Positions 51,600 to 61,912 of a DNA stretch of 64,000 nt are shown one piece after another. A program made the position numbers and the translations under genes. A model generated the notes under the pieces. The model had not been told where the DNA came from. It saw nothing but the letters and a program-made list of their open reading frames with translations, and did not search any database. Numbering within the stretch: position 1 is the stretch's first letter; the number at the start of each line of letters is the position of its first letter. The stretch is taken from the NCBI GenBank assembly GCA_916610825.1, contig OU744452.1:19815781-19879780 (forward strand), read 5' to 3'. Source of the DNA: Haliclystus octoradiatus. Taxonomy: Eukaryota; Cnidaria; Staurozoa; Stauromedusae; Haliclystidae.

Positions 51600-53267
51600 C
51601 TTTGGTGTTTTCTGATCAGTCTGGCCTGGTTGGAGAGGATAGAAAAAAACAACTAAATAGAATCATTATATATATATATGAATATCATTCAGTCTTATTG
51701 TAAACAACCTTTTCTTTTACCTTCGTTTGTTTAATAGATAACATTTTGATTCAAAGACAAATAATGATTTGTTCGTATGAGTACACAATACTCAAAAATA
51801 ATGTACTGTATTTTATTACGCTAAAATGTCGCTCGTGGGCATTGATTTCACCATTTCACCCACTCGTATTAGAATGCCCATTAGAATAACGATGGTAATC
51901 CCCCTGTATAGTAAATTGATACTGTGCAATATTAATCGCAGAAGCATTGAAGAGAAATTGTCACCCGAATTTTACTCACCAATTTACCAAGGTAGTTGTT
52001 ATTTGCAATGCAAAGATAGACGCAACGCTATTTTGTATTAAACTGCTGTAGGCCTACCAGACACCATCGCCATCGACTGATGTTATCAATTACAGAATAG
52101 TAATATAATTATTCCACTTTCGACGTTCGCTCGCGCCGTGTTTCGATTGTGTCAATGGTTAATAACTGCGCTGCGATACAATTTCCTATACCGTTCCACG
52201 GTTTTGATACTGTGATAAAAAAACAGTAGCTGACGTATTTAAGCCACCAAAAACTTCCGTTCGTGTTTCCTGCCAACAAATAGGCGGCCAAAAATAAGAT
52301 AAGGCAACATTTCCTGGTGTTTATTTCAGATTTGAAACCACAGAATATGCAACAAGAGGCCTCAAGAGTTTTCCGTGATTTATCGCATTTACTCCTTGAG
52401 CGCAGACAAGTTTGAACATTGAAAACATGCAGTTCACCTTCAACTTACACAAATTCATAACATTTAAATTTGACAAGCCAAACAGAACTTACATTATTGT
52501 ATGTTAAAGACCTATAATGGTACGTGGACGACCTTTCTCTTATTTAGCGTTTTACAGTGAATATATAAATTCAATGGTTTGACTGCAGTAAAAATGATTA
52601 AAAAACTGTGCTATAAAATCTAATCATTATTTTTATTACATGAAATAATAAATACCTTTTTTAATATCCCCACACAAAAGTTGTTTCTATCATCTACTCT
52701 AATTCATTCATACAAACTCTCAAACACCCCCTTTTTATAAAAACATGAAAAATGGAACTTCAAGATGATGTTCTTAACTTTCTATAAATGCCAGCCTAAT
52801 AATTTGGTGGGTTCCAAGTCCCGCGCTTACTTTGATGTGCCGAGATTTGATGGTTGATAAGCGGTTGGTTGGTCACCTACCAACATACAGTATCAAAATC
52901 ATCAGAAAAGTAAGTGAGACTTGGAGCAAGTCAACCAAATAATGTTCTTAATTTGTTCTTGAATTTCAAGAATCTGAGCCTCATGTGTGTGTCTATGTAA
53001 GAGTGTTCTTAAAGGAGCAAAAATGACCGGCAGGCGCTACGCGCTTAGGATCACGTGCACGCTTATTGTTATAACACAATATTCATTGTTGACATGAATT
53101 TTATTACAAGGTAGGCCTGCGTATAACAATTGTTTCAAAGCGAGACGGTTGAATTACGCTAAGCATAAATTCAACTTGTGCTCGCAGCGGTCGCCGGTCA
53201 ATTTTGCCCCTTTAACAGAATGAATTCTAACACGATTAATAACCCACTTTTCGTACTATAGTTTCGA
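51600..53267. other. Intergenic DNA upstream of the lyase gene
   Basis: AT-rich and non-coding apart from chance short frames. It contains a short inverted-repeat element at 52813-52927 and must include the lyase promoter, for which no element is convincing. Confidence 0.45.
52813..52927. repeat. Short inverted-repeat element
   Basis: The ends TCCAAGTCCCGCGCTTACTT and GTAAGTGAGACTTGGAGC are inverted copies. A relative sits at about 2325-2390 in an RRP12 intron (GAGTCCCACTTAGGCGCTTA with AATAAGCGGGACTTGGAGC). Class unknown. Confidence 0.5.
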
Positions 53268-54981
53268 ATGAAGACAAGCGATCAAATAGAGGCAATTGTG
53301 CGACGTTTCGTCTTTGACCACAAAATAATTACTACAACACGTGAATATTACACAGCGATAGACAGATTAAAAAAGGTAAAATAGGCTTCCTTCCTTGGAA
53401 TAAAAACTTCCTATGTCCTATACATGACCTATATGAATTTCTTTCTTGACTTTTTTTTCTTGAATGGCTAAACAAGTATAAAATATCCTAAAAACGGGAA
53501 ATAGTTGCAATGGTAAAAGGGGAGCCACATATCTCTCTCTATATATACTTCCTATATTTGCCTGGCGGATCAAGGTTTAATTCGAATAAGGTTATAAAAG
53601 GAACACAGTAGCATTGACTTTTACAACATGCATAAATTCAAGTTGATAATTCAATACATGCGCTTTTTCCTATGCTTTCATGAGATTTTCCAACTGCCAA
53701 TCGAATAGAGATTTCTTTTCTATTGACTATGATGTAGGTAGAGTCAAGAAAAGTATAAAAGGTATAAAAGGCATAGAAATCGCTTGTATAGAAAATCAAA
53801 ATGCATCATTATTATTTTATTGAATGGAGTAATTCTTATTTTATACTTCATAGTAATGATATGCGATAATGTTAACAAAAAAGGTTTGCAATATTTCGAA
53901 ATAATCGTTATTTCATCTTCAGGCAGGTCATTCTCTTTCTGGCCTCCCAAGATGATATAAAGATTATTTCGAAATTTTGCAAACCTCTGTGTTATTTTTT
54001 ATCGCATATCATTACTATGGAGTAGCATTATTTTATCGAAGAAAATATAAATTAAACAGTTTCTGAATAAAAGGTTTTTGGTTTAATAATTGAAAATATT
54101 TCGATGATTAAGTTTCAAATAATCTACAATCATTAATGATTAATGAGTCATTGGTAATTAATAATGACTGAAGTAGCCCGATGTGTAGACATACCGATAC
54201 AGTATAATGTGCTTTTTGGGAAGGAACAATCTTCTAGGGGATATTACATTGACATCTCTTCGAATAACAACAATAATCGAAGTCAAAACCTTGAAGTTTG
54301 AAGATGTTAAGACTGCTAACGACTAACAAAGATAAATGCAAAACGAACGAAACGACCATCAATAAAACAGTAAAAGATAGTTAAATAAAATCTAAATTAA
54401 CCATATTATGTATCACTAATTAACTTTCAACTCCGTCGATTTGTATATTACTTTATTATTAAGTCTTTTACATGATTAAATAAGCATCTATCTAAATAAC
54501 AAGTTGAAATGGTTTTATTAACTGCGTCTGCATATGTAATGTTGACCATAATTTTACTTTACCTCAAAACGACGGGATTATTTTACATGTTATCACATAT
54601 AAAATTTGTACTCTTCTTAATTTGATTTGATTTCTTTTGCCAACTTTCAATATTTGAAGCTCAATATCTGCTCTGTTTCACCATCATCAACTCCGATTCA
54701 ACCATGACGGACGATTCGGACCCTCGTTTTACGAATGAATCAATTCGAGACAGATTAGTTTTAGAAACAGGACGAATAGACTTTTCAAAACAGAAGAGTC
54801 GAGACGGGCTGCTAGACTACTGAGCCTACCGAAAATACTACTCAATTCCAACACACTTAGTGGAATACTTTGTGAAAATGTTTGCATTGAGAGATTGCTT
54901 TATCATCCAAAAAATATGACGAGACAAAACTACTTGGCTACTGTTGTAGAATTGAAGAGATTATCATCTACAGAAGGATAA
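53268..54981 (+). CDS. Weak candidate two-exon gene
   Basis: I do not recognise it. 53268-53375 is an ATG-led 36-codon frame (start MKTSDQIEAIVRRF, end YYTAIDRLKK) finishing exactly at AAG|GTAAAA, a possible donor. 54754-54981 is a 75-codon frame after a CAG that could be an acceptor in the same phase, with residues SRRAARLLSLPKILL and a stop at 54979. Joined, they would encode about 111 residues. Against it: the acceptor lacks a strong pyrimidine tract, and the fold-back at 53841-54020 would lie in the intron. Another 39-codon ATG frame at 54704 overlaps in a different phase. It could be a real small gene, a pseudogene or chance. Confidence 0.25.
53841..54020. repeat. Fold-back repeat with a hammerhead-like core
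   Basis: Arms of about 75-80 bp (53841-53919 and 53949-54020) are inverted, sharing TAGTAATGATATGCGATAA and AATATTTCGAAATAATC or its complement. The left arm on the minus strand carries the core described at 53887-53925. Probably two inverted fragments of a PLE-type terminal region. Confidence 0.6.
53887..53925 (-). ncRNA. Hammerhead-like motif in fold-back repeat
   Basis: On the minus strand TGC is followed by CTGAAGA, a stem II of GAAATAA and TTATTTC with loop CGA, then GAAA, TATT and GCA. CUGANGA, stem II and GAAA are ideal. Stem I is only TGC/GCA, and stem III would be AU/AU without a loop, so it could fold only as a dimer. The right arm lacks the CTGAAGA word. Confidence 0.4.
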
Positions 54982-55400
54982 ATGAATAAGCTATCGTATT
55001 CCGTGCGTGCTAGCGTACGGTTGTATGCACTGTTGCGCGCTGCTTTTGCGTTCATCACGATCGTGGTTCGAAAGCAGCTCAATGTTGAGTTTTGCCATAC
55101 TTGGGCTTTATCTGTAGTTAATTGAATAAATGTATTATTATAAATCGTCTGTAATCCCGCTATTGTTCACTGTATATTATAACTTCCGTTTGTAATCAAG
55201 TATTCCATTGGGTATTCTTCGGCTATCACGCCTCGGACCGTCTCCATATATGCATCTTAGCAAAGATATTGCAAATATAAATATTAATTAAAGCTATCTA
55301 TTGATTGAATAAATTAATATTAATTGAAACCTATTGTGGAATATGTGAGCGAATGTTTCATTCCTGTATTTATCAGTCTAAATATATTTTATCAGACTAA
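54982..55400. other. Non-coding DNA before the mobile-element block
   Basis: AT-rich; I see no gene, RNA or repeat I can support. Confidence 0.4.
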
Positions 55401-55620
55401 CATACATACATACATACATATACATACATACATACATACATACATCCATACATACATACATACATACATACATACATACATACATACATACATACATACA
55501 TACATACATACATACATACATACATACATACATACATACATACATACATACATACATACATACATACATACATACATACATACATACATACATACATACA
55601 TACATACATACATACATACA

Positions 55621-55652
<32 letters not shown>
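55401..55652. repeat. (TACA)n microsatellite
   Basis: About 62 tandem TACA tetramers with isolated interruptions near 55420 and 55446. Open frames in several phases across it are repeat translations, not genes. Confidence 0.97.
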
Positions 55653-55654
<2 letters not shown>

Positions 55655-56004
55655 AATCGAACAGTCGACGTTGTCTCCGTTGTTACAGTTCACGGAGGCA
55701 GCGAGGCTACATCATTCATAGCCTACAAAGCAGCCCTGGTTTTATTTCTGAAATCATAGGGTCTGTGAACTGAAGTGTGATTTTCAGCCCAACAAGTTCC
55801 CATGAGTTTGGGATATAATTTATGCATTACGTCATTGTTGCGGGTTGACGAAGACTTCATTGTTTAATTGATGTTATGAAAGTATGCTGCCGCCATCTTC
55901 AATACCGATTCTTCATTCTCTCCATGTCGATGGCCACCTATTTATATCTATGAATATGGATATCCCCTTTATTATAAATGAAATAAAGATTAGTCAAACT
56001 TTTA

Positions 56005-56044
56005 CCGTGACTCTGAGTTTCGCGCTTGTGCGCTCTTTAGACGG
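56005..56044 (-). ncRNA. Hammerhead motif with mutated core
   Basis: On the minus strand: CCGT, CTAAAGA, GCGC-ACAA-GCGC as a perfect stem II, GAAAC, TCAGA, GTC, ACGG. Stem I (CCGT/ACGG) and stem II are ideal, but the invariant G of CUGANGA is A, which is known to abolish hammerhead cleavage. Confidence 0.6.
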
Positions 56045-56085
56045 AATTTATTCTAATAATTAATTTACTCATTTATTAATAAATT

Positions 56086-56125
56086 CCGTCTGAAGAGCTC
56101 ACAAGCGCGAAACTCAGGGTCACGG
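56086..56125 (+). ncRNA. Hammerhead ribozyme motif
   Basis: In type I order: CCGT, CTGAAGA, GCTC-ACAA-GCGC, GAAAC, TCAGG, GTC, ACGG. Stem I is 4 bp (CCGT with ACGG), stem II has one U-C mismatch, stem III has A-U and C-G, and cleavage would follow GTC. The core bases are complete. Its inverted partner is 56005-56044. Confidence 0.68.
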
Positions 56126-56202
56126 TAAAACTTAACTAATCTTTATTTCATTTATACATAGCTCTACTTTACTGTATCAAGCACTCTCTTAAATTGCTTG
56201 CA

Positions 56203-56470
<268 letters not shown>

Positions 56471-56479
56471 ATAATAATA

Positions 56480-57647
56480 TATGGCGAAAGAGTCAAAGAA
56501 TACACATTCTTTACTGTTACTCAAGTTTCACGCTTTTCACAGCGATCTTCAGACAGATTTTTTACTCAATGAAAAATATACATGATATCTACGTTCTATG
56601 ATAAACTCTCCGTAATGCTGCTTTCTATTGTTTAATTAATACAATGCTATTGTTATTGCTATTGTTAATACAAGTGGTAGAAAAATGTGATGGTTTCCTT
56701 TATTCTCAGTAAATGATTATTTATTATGTTTTTGATTTATTAAAATTGGACAGGTAATATTTATTTTCGTGACGACATTTAGATATTAATTCAGTTTTTT
56801 TGTTTATTATTGGTTCTTTTGCGCATATAATATGATATTTTTCTAAGAGGCATAAATGGCATTTTTTCGAGATGTTGTTGTATGCTTTTGCATTAGCGAT
56901 GGCTGACCATTCGATTTTGTATGTGATGTTTTTGTCTTTTAAATCCCAAACGTGTTTGGATAGTTGTGTGCTAGTGTTGTATTTTCTGTGTTTAAGTGTT
57001 GCCTTGTGTTGCGTGTAGCGTTGTTTGAACGTGCCTTCCGTCAACCCAATGTAGCTCTGTCCTTCTTGGTCAAATGGAGTAGTGACGTTTGCTTTATAGA
57101 TAATACTTTTCATTTGGCATTTGTTGTTGAAAGGGCATAAGTTTTTGTATCTACAGTTGCATTGGTTGGTGTTAGTTGTGGTGTTTGTTGTCGAATTGAT
57201 TATTTTATTGTTATGGCTCTTTAGGATTGAATTCATGTTATTTGTGCAACTATAGCTGACTTTGATTGTGTTGAGATTGAAAATCTTGTTTAATTTGTTC
57301 GATTTCGGGAAGTGTTTTTTTATTAAGTTAAGGAACGTACGACCGATGTTAGTTTTCACGCTCTTGTTGTAGGGTGGATTGAACCATATGGCTTTTCTTG
57401 ATCGGCATTTTCTATTGTTGTTTAATGTTGTTTCTCGTGGATTGTATATTAGGTGCGTATCGTGTCCGCTTTTTCTCAAAGCGTCAGCGTATGGTTCTTT
57501 ACTGTTCTCGAATATTGTGGAGTTAGTGGATAAATCAGATAGTCTTTGATTAATAGCTGTTGGTATTTGTTTTAGTATATTTGGCGGGTGGTTGGAGTTG
57601 ATGTTAATGTATAATGGTTGGTCGTTAGGCTTTCGATATGGATATTT
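56480..57647 (-). mobile_element. Penelope-like element copy A (5' truncated)
   Basis: Reverse-strand PLE fragment running from the end of the reverse-transcriptase region through the GIY-YIG endonuclease, a 3' region of about 200 nt and a hammerhead, ending in (TTA)n. It is the longest of the four copies. It is joined head-to-head to copy B at about 57647/57648, where the mirrored sequence TTCAATCCACC resumes in the other direction. Shares diagnostic bases with copy B (TGATAAACT near 56597; AAAAGAACC near 56818) rather than with C and D. Confidence 0.85.
56514..56556 (-). ncRNA. Hammerhead ribozyme motif of PLE copy A
   Basis: Minus strand: CTGT, CTGAAGA, T-CGCT-GTGAAA-AGCG-T, GAAAC, TTGA, GTA, ACAG. 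Stem I CTGT/ACAG and stem II CGCT/AGCG pair fully, stem III is A-U and C-G, and cleavage would follow GTA. Identical in all four PLE copies. Hammerheads in PLE terminal repeats are an established finding. Confidence 0.72.
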
Positions 57648-57650
57648 CAA
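56724..57650 (-). CDS. PLE reverse transcriptase C-terminus plus GIY-YIG endonuclease (copy A)
   Basis: This frame encodes about 308 residues, starting at the truncation junction rather than a true start. The first 100 residues (AIWFNPPYNKSVKTNIGRTF, then HFPKSNKLNKIFN and VSYSCTNNM) are the conserved linker after the PLE reverse transcriptase. Then come a cysteine cluster CNCRYKNLCPFNNKC and the GIY-YIG nuclease: IIYKANV, SYIGLTEGTFKQRYTQHK, KHVWDL and CHLCLLEKYHIICAKEP. PLE enzymes reverse-transcribe at target DNA nicked by this nuclease. The catalytic reverse-transcriptase motifs are missing, so the copy is not autonomous, but the nuclease frame is intact. Confidence 0.85.
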   Translation of the reverse strand: MKYPYRKPNDQPLYININSNHPPNILKQIPTAINQRLSDLSTNSTIFENSKEPYADALRKSGHDTHLIYNPRETTLNNNRKCRSRKAIWFNPPYNKSVKTNIGRTFLNLIKKHFPKSNKLNKIFNLNTIKVSYSCTNNMNSILKSHNNKIINSTTNTTTNTNQCNCRYKNLCPFNNKCQMKSIIYKANVTTPFDQEGQSYIGLTEGTFKQRYTQHKATLKHRKYNTSTQLSKHVWDLKDKNITYKIEWSAIANAKAYNNISKKCHLCLLEKYHIICAKEPIINKKTELISKCRHENKYYLSNFNKSKT

Positions 57651-57665
57651 TCCACCCTACAACAA

Positions 57666-59854
57666 CACCCTACAACAGGATGACCCTTGTTTTCTCTTGC
57701 ATGAAACAACACATCCGGTACTGCAAAGGAAAGGCGGGGTCATCCCTTTGTTGGGAAAGTCTGGCAGAGTTTTCACAAGCGTTTAACGACTGTCTTGAGA
57801 ATTCTCTTGTTGGACAACCCACAAGAGGTGATTTCTCCATTCTTTCCTCAGCCATCATCAAAGCAGCCGAGACCGTTTTGCCGCGGAAGAAAAGACAATG
57901 GTCACGCGTCTCTTGGGACAGTGACGCAATGATCACACAGGTAAGATATGAATTGAAACTTGCCAAAAAACAATTACGTGATTGTTCTCCTACTATACAC
58001 AATATCAGTCTTTTACAATCTATTGTTGATCAAAAAACAATAGATCTCGCTGCCGCTCATAACGCCCTAATCGAGCGTGAATTAAACGCTATAATTTTAG
58101 CGGTAAAAACGGCTAGTAATAGTAATAAGCATTGTATAGCATGGAAAGAGATAAGGCGTCTTAAGAACCCATCCCACAAGCCCTTATTAGTTGAAGCGTA
58201 TGATTCTGTCGAGGCAAATAGTATGATTCGTAATTATTTTTATGATTTATATAATCCCCCATCCTGTCTACTATCGTTAAATAAATTAGCTCCACCGCCT
58301 AACTTCTCCCCTCCTGATATGTCCAATTATAATACTTCTCCTGTTACTAATGACGAATTATGCTGTATTCTATTTTCTATGAAACCCCTTGCGTCTCCTG
58401 GACCAGATGGAATCCCCACCCTGGCACTTCGAGAACCTCTTGTACAAAATGAGCTACTTACCATCATAAATGCCGTTTTGTCAGGGGAGCAACAAGTACC
58501 GGGTCAATGGCGAAGATCTGCTGTCATCACCGTCAACAAGAACACGTCTAGAAACCTAGACCAACAGAGGGGTATCACTTTAAGTTGTACTGCAGGAAAA
58601 GCTAATAATAAGATTCTACATAAAAGGCTGGCGTCAGTAATTGACCCATATTTAAGATACAATCAAAATGGTGGCAGGAATAGCCGGTCAACCTTAGGCC
58701 AAATTCTATCAGCTAGGATATTGTTAGAAGGCTGTAGGACTCATCAAAAAGACATTGTTGCAATTTTTATTGACTTCAAAAAGGCCTTTGACTCTGTGTT
58801 AAGATGCAGAATCCCAGAAATATTAGATTTCTATAATGTACCTATTGTTCTTATCGATGCTATTATGTCCTTTTATTCTTCTACTTCGGCTTTTGTTAGA
58901 ACTCACTATGGTGATACTGATGATTTCCCGACAGCTTGTGGCGTACTACAGGGTGACACATTGTCCCCTTTTTTATTTATACTATTTATCGATTATGTTT
59001 TTCGTATTTCATGTCCTGACTCTTCCGGTTTTATCCTTGATCGTCGTAGGTCTTCACGTCATCCAGAGCGCAGCGTATCGGACCTCTCATTCGTTGACGA
59101 TATTGCTATCTTAACAAATAGCATATCTGAAGCACAACAGCTTCTTGATGAAGTTGAACGGGTTGGTAAAACGGTAGGCTTGACAATTAACACGACTAAG
59201 ACGAAATTTATTGCTTTAGGCATAAAACAGGCACACCTTGCTACATCTAATGGTGACATAGAACGTGTAGATTCGTTCAAGTACCTAGGTTCTGTACTTC
59301 CATCTTCTTCAGATGATTTAACACAACGTAGAGGCCAGGCTTGGGCAGCCATTAGAGGTCTGAATAAATTCTGGGCGTCCGATGTCAACACTGACGTTAA
59401 GTTAAGACTGTTCAGACACACGATAGAACCTGTTCTATTATATGCTTCTGAAACGTGGGTTCTATCAACTTCACTATTGACCCGACTTGACTCAGCTTAT
59501 GACGCCATGCTTCGGCATGCTTTAGGAGTACATTGGCCCAACTTACTGTCTACTGCTAAACTTAGGAAACTTTCCCCTTCTGCCTCTGCTATTGCTCACC
59601 AACGTCAGATGTCTTTTTTAGGTCACATCGAAAGATCAAAGACGTATGCCCCTCAACCGCTGCATGACATCCTTCATTGGCAACCGAAGGAGATGCTTCG
59701 ACGGGGCTATGGTAGAGTAGTATCTTTTCATAATGTTTTGTATCGTGAATTGTGTTATTTAAAAGTTTCTTTGTCAGCTATGTCTGACCGTGTTTTGTGG
59801 CGTTCTTTATGTAGCAAATATGTAAGGCGTAAGAGGGACGGCACATTCCTATAA
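57666..59854 (+). CDS. LINE reverse transcriptase, truncated ORF2 (about 729 residues)
   Basis: The open frame runs into the element from the target DNA (57638) and ends in TAA at 59852-59854. The first 200 residues are the linker between endonuclease and reverse transcriptase. RT motifs follow in order: SPGPDGIPTLAL, FIDFKKAFDSV (motif A), GVLQGDTLSPFLF, FVDDIAIL (motif C, catalytic Asp pair), then TKTKFIALG and VDSFKYLGS. The C-terminal part (LLYASETWVL, LRHALGVHW, FLGHIERS) resembles that of RTE/jockey-group LINEs; the clade is my reading from memory. There are no stops or frameshifts, so the insertion is recent. The endonuclease domain is missing through 5' truncation. Confidence 0.85.
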
Positions 59855-59874
59855 TGTGACTGTCTATACTACTA
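57666..59874 (+). mobile_element. 5'-truncated LINE inserted in PLE copy B, 9-bp target duplication
   Basis: CTACAACAA flanks both sides (57657-57665 and 59875-59883), and the empty site is preserved in PLE copy A. The element lacks the 5' endonuclease region. It has only about 20 nt after the stop codon and ends in short CTA repeats, as RTE-type LINEs often do. Its first 12 nt (CACCCTACAACA) repeat the adjacent target sequence. Confidence 0.85.
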
Positions 59875-60523
59875 CTACAACAAGAGCGTGAAAACTAACA
59901 TCGGTCGTACGTTCCTTAACTTAATAAAAAAACACTTCCCGAAATCGAACAAATTAAACAAGATTTTCAATCTCAACACAATCAAAGTCAGCTATAGTTG
60001 CACAAATAACATGAATTCAATCCTAAAGAGCCATAACAATAAAATAATCAATTCGACAACAAACACCACAACTAACACCAACCAATGCAACTGTAGATAC
60101 AAAAACTTATGCCCTTTCAACAACAAATGCCAAATGAAAAGTATTATCTATAAAGCAAACGTCACTACTCCATTTGACCAAGAAGGACAGAGCTACATTG
60201 GGTTGACGGAAGGCACGTTCAAACAACGCTACACGCAACACAAGGCAATACTTAAACACAGAAAATACAACACTAGCACACAACTATCCAAACACGTTTG
60301 GGATTTAAAAGACAAAAACATCACATACAAAATCGAATGGTCAGCCATCGCTAATGCAAAAGCATACAACAACATCTCGAAAAAATGCCATTTATGCCTC
60401 TTAGAAAAATATCATATTATATGCGCAAAAGAACCAATAATAAACAAAAACACTGAATTAATATCTAAATGTCGTCACGAAAATAAATATTACCTGTCCA
60501 ATTTTAATAAATCAAAAACATAA
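59873..60523 (+). CDS. PLE GIY-YIG endonuclease fragment (copy B)
   Basis: The frame resumes after the LINE with YNKSVKTNIGRTFLNLI and continues to TAA at 60521-60523. Same motifs as copy A: CNCRYKNLCPFNNKC, SYIGLTEGTFKQRYTQHK, CHLCLLEKYHIICAKEP. Private differences are HKAILKH and INKNTEL. Shares the CAKEP variant with copy A. No start codon of its own. Confidence 0.8.
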   Translation, partial: YYNKSVKTNIGRTFLNLIKKHFPKSNKLNKIFNLNTIKVSYSCTNNMNSILKSHNNKIINSTTNTTTNTNQCNCRYKNLCPFNNKCQMKSIIYKANVTTPFDQEGQSYIGLTEGTFKQRYTQHKAILKHRKYNTSTQLSKHVWDLKDKNITYKIEWSAIANAKAYNNISKKCHLCLLEKYHIICAKEPIINKNTELISKCRHENKYYLSNFNKSKT

Positions 60524-60690
60524 TAAATAATCATTTACTGAGAATAAAGGAAACCATCACATTTTTCTACCACTTGTATTAACAATAGCAATAACAATAG
60601 CATTGTATTAATTAAACAATAGAAAGCAGCATTACGGAGAGTTTATCATAGAACGTAGATATCATGTATATTTTTCATTGAGTAAAAAAT

Positions 60691-60733
60691 CTGTCTGAAG
60701 ATCGCTGTGAAAAGCGTGAAACTTGAGTAACAG
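60691..60733 (+). ncRNA. Hammerhead ribozyme motif of PLE copy B
   Basis: Plus-strand copy identical to that at 56514-56556, located 168 nt after the endonuclease stop codon and about 30 nt before the (TTA) tract. Confidence 0.72.
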
Positions 60734-60780
60734 TAAAGAATGTGTATTCTTTGACTCTTTCGCCATATATTATTATTATT

Positions 60781-60839
60781 TACCGCTCTGTCAAATGAAG
60801 ACATAGAGCCCTATATTATCTGCTATTAGATAAACATAA

Positions 60840-60935
<96 letters not shown>

Positions 60936-60999
60936 AAAATTTATGTTTATCTAATAGCAGATAATATAGGGCTCTATGTCTTCATTTGACAGAGCGGTA
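60781..60999. repeat. Inverted repeat with (TTA)n centre between PLE copies B and C
   Basis: Arms of about 60 bp, left TACCGCTCTGTCAAATGAAG and right CTTCATTTGACAGAGCGGTA, enclose a (TTA)n run at about 60838-60932. The mirror symmetry continues outward into copies B and C, so the whole 59884-61850 interval is one large palindrome. It may be a MITE inserted in the array before duplication. Confidence 0.75.
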
Positions 61000-61046
61000 A
61001 ATAATAATAATATATGGCGAAAGAGTCAAAGAATACACATTCTTTA

Positions 61047-61089
61047 CTGTTACTCAAGTTTCACGCTTTTCACAGCGATCTTCAGACAG
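61047..61089 (-). ncRNA. Hammerhead ribozyme motif of PLE copy C
   Basis: Minus-strand sequence identical to 56514-56556. Confidence 0.72.
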
Positions 61090-61256
61090 ATTTTTTACTC
61101 AATGAAAAATATACATGATATCTACGTTCTATGGTCAACTCTCCGTAATGCTGCTTTCTATTGTTTAATTAATACAATGCTATTGTTATTGCTATTGTTA
61201 ATACAAGTGGTGGAAAAATGTGATGGTTTCCTTTATTCTCAGTAAATGATTATTTA

Positions 61257-61858
61257 TTATGTTTTTGATTTATTAAAATTGGACAGGTAATATTTATTTT
61301 CGTGACGACATTTAGATATTAATTCAGTTTTTTTGTTTATTATTGGTTCTTCTGCGCATATAATATGATATTTTTCTAAGAGGCATAAATGGCATTTTTT
61401 CGAGATGTTGTTGTATGCTTTTGCATTAGCGATGGCTGACCATTCGATTTTGTATGTGATGTTTTTGTCTTTTAAATCCCAAACGTGTTTGGATAGTTGT
61501 GTGCTAGTGTTGTATTTTCTGTGTTTAAGTGTTGCCTTGTGTTGCGTGTAGCGTTGTTTGAACGTGCCTTCCGTCAACCCAATGTAGCTCTGTCCTTCTT
61601 GGTCAAATGGAGTAGTGACGTTTGCTTTATAGATAATACTTTTCATTTGGCATTTGTTGTTGAAAGGGCATAAGTTTTTGTATCTACAGTTGCATTGGTT
61701 GGTGTTAGTTGTGGTGTTTGTTGTCGAATTGATTATTTTATTGTTATGGCTCTTTAGGATTGAATTCATGTTATTTGTGCAACTATAGCTGACTTTGATT
61801 GTGTTGAGATTGAAAATCTTGTTTAATTTGTTCGATTTTGGGAAGTGTTTTTTTTTTT
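61257..61858 (-). CDS. PLE GIY-YIG endonuclease fragment (copy C)
   Basis: Endonuclease part as in copy A, with CAEEPIINKK instead of CAKEP. The open frame continues upstream through the homopolymer into antisense copy D; that extension is an artefact of the palindrome. Ends with TAA at 61257-61259. Confidence 0.78.
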
Positions 61859-61877
61859 TTTTTTTTTTTTGGGAAGT

Positions 61878-61910
<33 letters not shown>

Positions 61911-61911
61911 C
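61849..61911. repeat. Poly-T centre of the copy C/D palindrome
   Basis: Two T runs separated by GGGAAGTG, which repeats the GGGAAGTG just before the first run. It marks the head-to-head joint. Such a tract may be real slippage or a consensus error at a hairpin tip. Confidence 0.7.
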
Positions 61912-61912
61912 C

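Larger units (their letters stand above)
55970..56160. repeat. Inverted repeat with two opposed hammerhead cores
   Basis: Arms of about 80 bp mirror each other, from ATGAAATAAAGATTAGTCAA on the left to ACTAATCTTTATTTCATTTA on the right, around an AT-rich centre (56050-56075). Each arm contains a hammerhead-like sequence in outward mirror orientation. The block directly precedes a (TTA)n array and PLE copy A, and may be the terminal region of a second PLE family. Confidence 0.75.
57648..60770 (+). mobile_element. Penelope-like element copy B, split by a LINE
   Basis: Forward copy that is the mirror image of copy A. It begins TTCAATCCACCCTACAACAA at 57648, is interrupted by a LINE (57666-59874), and resumes at GAGCGTGAAAACTAAC (59884). 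It continues through the endonuclease, the 3' region and the hammerhead to (TTA)n. Copy A shows the uninterrupted target site. Confidence 0.83.
61010..61858 (-). mobile_element. Penelope-like element copy C (5' truncated)
   Basis: Reverse copy, from the (TTA)/ATATGGCGAAAGAG end to a truncation inside HFPKSNKLNKIF at a poly-T run. It shares the variants GGTCAACT (near 61135), GCAGAAGAACC and GATTTTGGGAAG with copy D, against A and B. Confidence 0.83.

Noticed and set aside
54704-54823. 39-codon ATG frame as a standalone small protein
   Set aside because: Short, without homology, and it overlaps the longer candidate exon in another phase. Mentioned only under the weak candidate gene.
55324-55773. 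Frames rich in Tyr-Ile-His or Met-Tyr-Val-Cys across the (TACA)n tract
   Set aside because: A tetranucleotide repeat is open in all phases on both strands; no start context or homology.
57670-58002. 110-residue minus-strand frame
   Set aside because: Antisense shadow of the LINE coding sequence.
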